DNA from: Streptosporangiaceae bacterium
Lineage (GTDB): Bacteria > Actinomycetota > Actinomycetes > Streptosporangiales > Streptosporangiaceae
Reading direction: 5' to 3'
DNA: 55,462 nucleotides
NCBI GenBank assembly: GCA_030041275.1
Contig: JASHOE010000213.1
Span: 1-55,462 of the forward strand
Each line of letters starts with the position of its first letter. Positions within the stretch are counted from its first letter, which is position 1. Made by a program: the position numbers and the translations under genes. This document shows positions 52,499-55,462 of this stretch, one piece after another. The notes below the pieces were generated by a model. That model worked only from the letters and a program-made list of their open reading frames with translations. It did not search any database and was not told the DNA's origin.

Positions 52499-52777
52499 GT
52501 GGAAGTCCTGCAGGCCGGCCAGCATAGTGATCTTGTCGAGTACCTGGCAGCTACCTGTCCGCTGAGTTCGGCCGAGGCGGCTCGCGTCGTGGCCGATGTG
52601 CTCGGCTACTTCTCGGAACCGCCTGAGGAGTATGTCCGCCGCCGGCACCGCGAGCTTAAGGCGGGCGGGCTCACCAATGACCCGGCGTTCCGGCAGATCG
52701 CGACGGAGCTCCCGCATCGGCGCTATGCCGCTCCAGATCTTTCTCTCCGGCAGTTGCGCAGGATCGTGTACGGCTGA
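52499..52777 (+). CDS. Small conserved protein upstream of glmS
   Basis: Protein of 92 aa. It is all-helical, with the conserved-looking blocks AEAARVVADVLGYFSEPPEE, YVRRRHRELKAGGLTNDPAF and HRRYAAPDLSLRQLRRIVYG. The YVRRRHxELxxxGL and LRQLRRIVYG ends recur in many bacteria as a short unannotated protein. Function unknown. The start codon is GTG and there is no strong ribosome site; it lies 32 bp before glmS and is likely in the same transcript. Confidence 0.75.
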   Translation: MEVLQAGQHSDLVEYLAATCPLSSAEAARVVADVLGYFSEPPEEYVRRRHRELKAGGLTNDPAFRQIATELPHRRYAAPDLSLRQLRRIVYG

Positions 52778-52809
52778 ACCCTGGCCGCCGCCAGTAAGGA
52801 GACTGTAAT

Positions 52810-54648
52810 TTGTGCGGAATCGTGGCATACGTCGGTAGCCGGGACAGCGTGCCGATCTTGCTGGAGGGCCTGGCGAGGCTTGAATACCGCGGCTATGACT
52901 CTGCCGGGATAGCCGTCGTCGGCCGGAGCGGGGACCTGCGCGTGCGCAAGGCCAAGGGCAGGGTTGCCGAGCTGGCGGCTGACGTCCCGGCACGGCTCAA
53001 GGGCAGCCCAGGCATCGGGCACACGCGCTGGGCCACCCATGGCGAGCCGAGCGACGAGAATGCTCATCCGCACGCCTGCGGGCCGATCGCGATCGTGCAC
53101 AACGGCATCATCGAGAACGCCGAGGAACTCCGCTCGGGTCTGGCCGCGGCTGGTGCCGCGTTCACGTCTCAGACGGACAGCGAGCTCATCGCTCATCTCA
53201 TCGCGGCCGCGGCCGACAGCGGCGACCAGAGCAAGCCACGCGATCTCGAGGAAGCGGTGCGGATCGCGCTGCGGTCCGTCGTGGGTACTTACGGGCTCGC
53301 GGTACTGGACTCCCGTTCCCCGGATCGTCTTGTGGTGGCGCGCAACGGTAGTCCGGTCCTGGTCGGCATCGGCGACAAGGAAATGTTCGCCGCCTCCGAC
53401 GTCGCCGCTCTGGTCCGCTACACCCGCCAGGTGGTGCACCTGGACGACGGCGAGATCGCCACGCTTCGCGCCGACGGATTCCGCACGACCACGCTGGACG
53501 CGCGCCGTACCACGAAGCAGGCGGCCGTCGTCGATGCCGACGCGGCCAGCTATGACGCCGACGGCCACGCGCATTTCATGCACAAGGAGATCCACGAGCA
53601 GGCAGGCGTCATCGAGCGGGTGCTCCGCGGTCGGCTCGACGACCGATTCAACACCGCGCACCTTGGTGGGCTCAACCTCGACCCTCGCGACGCGCGAGGC
53701 ATCAAGCGCGTCAAGATCCTTGGCTGCGGCTCCGCCTACTACTCGGGAGTGCTTGGCGCGCAGCTCATCGAAGAGCTCGCGCGGGTTCCCGCCGACGCAG
53801 AACCCGCGTCGGAGTTCCGCTACCGCAGCCCGGTGATCGAAGAGGGCACGCTCTACATCGGCGTCAGCCAGTCGGGCGAGACCTACGACACGCTTGCCGC
53901 GGTTCAGGAGGTCAAGCGCAAGGGCGGGCGGGTGCTCGGGGTGGTGAATACTGTCGGCAGCACGATCGCCAGGGAAGTCGACGGCGGTGTCTACCTGCAC
54001 GCTGGCCCCGAGGTGAGCGTGACCTCTACCAAGACCTTCACGGCTACGGCCACGGTCTTCGCCCTGCTGGCCCTCCACCTCGGGCGGATCCACGACCTGT
54101 CTCCGAGCGAAGGCCGGCGGATCGCTAACGGGCTGCGGCGGCTGCCCGACCAGATCGCAGAAATCTTCACGATGGAGACCGAGATCGCTGGCCTCGCCAA
54201 GGACCTGGCTCAGTACCCAGGGATGTTCTTCGTCGGCCGGGTGCGCGGCTGGCCGGTCGCCCGGGAGGGTGCGCAGAAGCTCAAGGAAGTCTCGTACCTG
54301 CACGCTGAGGCGTACCCGGCCAGTGAGCTCAAGCACGGCCCGCTCGCCCTGGTGGGCCCCGGCCTGCCCACGGTAGCCATCGTTCCCGACGACGAGCTGC
54401 TCGAGAAAAACCTGTCAACGCTCGGTGAGATCAGGGCACGGCAGGGCCGCGTGCTGTTCGTCGGTCACTCGGCTTCGTCCGCTGGGTTGCTCGCCGACAA
54501 TGTGCTCGTGGTGCCGAAGAACGAGCCCGAGCTTGACCCGATCCTGCTGTCGGTTCCGCTTCAGCTACTCGCCTACCACGCCGCGGTCGAGCTCGGTAAC
54601 GATGTCGATCGGCCGCGAAATCTGGCCAAGAGCGTCACCGTGGAGTGA
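52810..54648 (+). CDS. glmS: Glutamine-fructose-6-phosphate aminotransferase (isomerising)
   Basis: Protein of 612 aa that makes glucosamine-6-phosphate for peptidoglycan. The N-terminal class-II glutaminase begins with CGIVAYVG (nucleophile Cys2), then YRGYDSAGIAV, HTRWATHGEPSDENAHPHAC and HNGIIENAEEL. Two SIS sugar-isomerase domains follow: LGCGSAYYSG, SQSGETYDTLAAV and VTSTKTF, later AEAYPASELKHGPLALV, and it ends PRNLAKSVTVE. The start is TTG at 52810 behind AAGGAG, since the next codon must be the catalytic Cys. No glmS ribozyme-like leader is seen. Confidence 0.95.
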   Translation: MCGIVAYVGSRDSVPILLEGLARLEYRGYDSAGIAVVGRSGDLRVRKAKGRVAELAADVPARLKGSPGIGHTRWATHGEPSDENAHPHACGPIAIVHNGIIENAEELRSGLAAAGAAFTSQTDSELIAHLIAAAADSGDQSKPRDLEEAVRIALRSVVGTYGLAVLDSRSPDRLVVARNGSPVLVGIGDKEMFAASDVAALVRYTRQVVHLDDGEIATLRADGFRTTTLDARRTTKQAAVVDADAASYDADGHAHFMHKEIHEQAGVIERVLRGRLDDRFNTAHLGGLNLDPRDARGIKRVKILGCGSAYYSGVLGAQLIEELARVPADAEPASEFRYRSPVIEEGTLYIGVSQSGETYDTLAAVQEVKRKGGRVLGVVNTVGSTIAREVDGGVYLHAGPEVSVTSTKTFTATATVFALLALHLGRIHDLSPSEGRRIANGLRRLPDQIAEIFTMETEIAGLAKDLAQYPGMFFVGRVRGWPVAREGAQKLKEVSYLHAEAYPASELKHGPLALVGPGLPTVAIVPDDELLEKNLSTLGEIRARQGRVLFVGHSASSAGLLADNVLVVPKNEPELDPILLSVPLQLLAYHAAVELGNDVDRPRNLAKSVTVE

Positions 54649-54679
54649 CGCGGGACACGCGGCCGCCGGCCAGCCGACC

Positions 54680-54755
54680 GCGCACCTCGGTTCGCTCGGT
54701 CTGGCAGCTGGCCGGCCAGGCTGCTGCGCACCTCGGGTTCACCCGGTCTGGCAGC
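54680..54755 (+). repeat. 29-30-bp imperfect direct repeat after glmS
   Basis: Units 54680-54708 and 54726-54755 start GCGCACCTCGG and end GGTCTGGCAGC; they lie in the spacer between glmS and the recombinase gene. Confidence 0.6.
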
Positions 54756-54874
54756 CCGGTCGCCAGCGTGTGCACTGCGCGCGACAGGGACAAGGACAGC
54801 GACAGGGCGAACAGTAAACCGCGCGGCGTCGTGCCTGCCGCCCGCTGGCGGTCGCATGCCGCAGACTGGCTGTC

Positions 54875-55462
54875 ATGGTGATCCGGGCTGTGCCGCCGCC
54901 GAAGCCGGGCCAGGCGGGCACGCTCGAGCCCGCAGCGGCCGATGGACCCGATCCCGCCGACCTGCCCGAGCCGCTGGCGGCAGCTCTGGCCGGGTTCCGG
55001 CGGCACCTGGCCGCCGAGCGCGGGCTGTCGCCCCACACGGTGCGCGCCTACCTCGGCGACGTGTCGGCGCTGCTGCGGTTTGCCGCCGCCGACCGACAGT
55101 GTGCAGCGCTGACCGACATCGACATTGGCGTGCTGCGCGGCTGGCTGGCCGGCCAGTACGGGGCCGGCCAGGCGCGGACCACAATCGCTCGGCGAGCAGC
55201 CGCTGCGCGCGCGTTCACCGCGTTCGCGCACCGTCGGGGCTGGCTCGCCGTCGATCCTGGAGCCCAGCTCGGCAGCCCGAAGGTGCCGAGGCACCTGCCG
55301 CAGGTGCTGGCTCAGGACCAGGTTTCGAAAGTGCTGGCGGCACGCGGCGGGAGCGGCGGAACCGGACCCAACGGCGCCGCCGCTGGCAGCGCCGCCGCTG
55401 GCAGCACGGCCGCTGGCAGCACGGCCGCTGGCAGCACGGCCGCTGGCAGCACCGCTCCTGGC
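54875..55462 (+). CDS. Tyrosine recombinase (XerC-like), N-terminal part
   Basis: The first 196 residues are inside the window. After a Pro/Ala-rich leader, the SAM-like core-binding domain reads AGFRRHLAAERGLSPHTVRA, YLGDVSALLRFAA and TDIDIGVLRGWLAGQYGAGQ, then TTIARRAAAARAFTAFAHRRGW and NPxAxL-like DPGAQLGSPK. The domain ends in LPQVLAQDQVSKVLAARGG. The catalytic domain with R-K-H-R-Y lies beyond base 55462. Between them starts a (T/A)AAGS repeat from residue 168. Actinomycete xerC genes often stand near dprA. ATG 54875 (followed directly by GTG) is used. Confidence 0.85.
   Translation, partial: MVIRAVPPPKPGQAGTLEPAAADGPDPADLPEPLAAALAGFRRHLAAERGLSPHTVRAYLGDVSALLRFAAADRQCAALTDIDIGVLRGWLAGQYGAGQARTTIARRAAAARAFTAFAHRRGWLAVDPGAQLGSPKVPRHLPQVLAQDQVSKVLAARGGSGGTGPNGAAAGSAAAGSTAAGSTAAGSTAAGSTAPG
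55376..55462 (+). repeat. 15-bp tandem repeat inside the recombinase linker
   Basis: Five full units of (A/G)(C)(G/C)GCCGCTGGCAGC plus a partial sixth, at 55376-55390, 55391-55405, 55406-55420, 55421-55435 and 55436-55450, encode (A/T)-A-A-G-S. The array runs into the window end. Confidence 0.9.

Noticed and set aside
52723..54336. Minus-strand open frame of 537 codons
   Set aside because: Antisense to glmS, which is certain.

Overview
The window is high-GC DNA from an actinomycete. The evidence is GTG and TTG starts behind strong GGAGG sites, AfsR/SARP-type regulators, a SigE-family sigma factor, RNHCP, SCO6745-like and LLM/F420-type proteins, and T-tract-free hairpin terminators. It looks like a Streptosporangiales- or Treboniaceae-type soil actinomycete, but I cannot assign a genus. 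No rRNA, tRNA, CRISPR array or intact insertion sequence was seen.

Region 1 (1-7.8 kb) is a redox island. It holds the start of a seven-iron ferredoxin, a secreted-repeat lipoprotein, a coiled-coil membrane protein, a ferric-reductase-like haem membrane protein and a small membrane protein. Convergent to these is a translationally coupled pair: a second ferric-reductase-like membrane protein and a NuoF-like flavo-FeS protein with its own C-terminal ferredoxin. The lipoprotein and coiled-coil genes share a repeated GGGG(N8)CCCC promoter element that resembles a DosR/DevR box.

Region 2 (8-19 kb) is a run of single housekeeping or accessory enzymes: DUF427, methyltransferases, polysaccharide deacetylase, MOSC protein, hydrolases, VOC proteins, an SDR and an LLM oxidoreductase. 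Several broken genes lie between them (isochorismatase, VOC, a frameshifted deacetylase tail).

Region 3 (19.5-50.6 kb) starts with comM (yifB) and ends with dprA. These two competence/recombination genes are normally neighbours; here about 28 kb separates them. Two dprA fragments at 43.6 and 48.0 kb lie on the way, and both stop at the same codon of DprA. The intervening DNA carries an MBL hydrolase, a threonine aldolase, a decayed MFS gene, a candidate RiPP cluster (AfsR regulator, repeat-tailed precursor, B12/radical-SAM maturase, 26.5-31.9 kb), a sigma/partner pair, a LigD-type phosphoesterase, a TetR gene coupled to a hydrolase-glycosyltransferase fusion, more HAD, APH and hydrolase genes and remnants, and a SARP regulator divergent from a flavin monooxygenase with SARP-type direct repeats between them.

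Region 4 (50.6-55.5 kb) returns to conserved genes: a Tat-exported N,N-dimethylformamidase-like protein, a small conserved protein, glmS with a TTG start, and the 5' part of a XerC-like recombinase whose linker holds a 15-bp tandem repeat.

The most interesting items are the candidate RiPP system with a four-fold SDDPST tail, the dprA scars with a shared breakpoint, and the electron-transfer island. All names come from reading the translations; no database search was possible.
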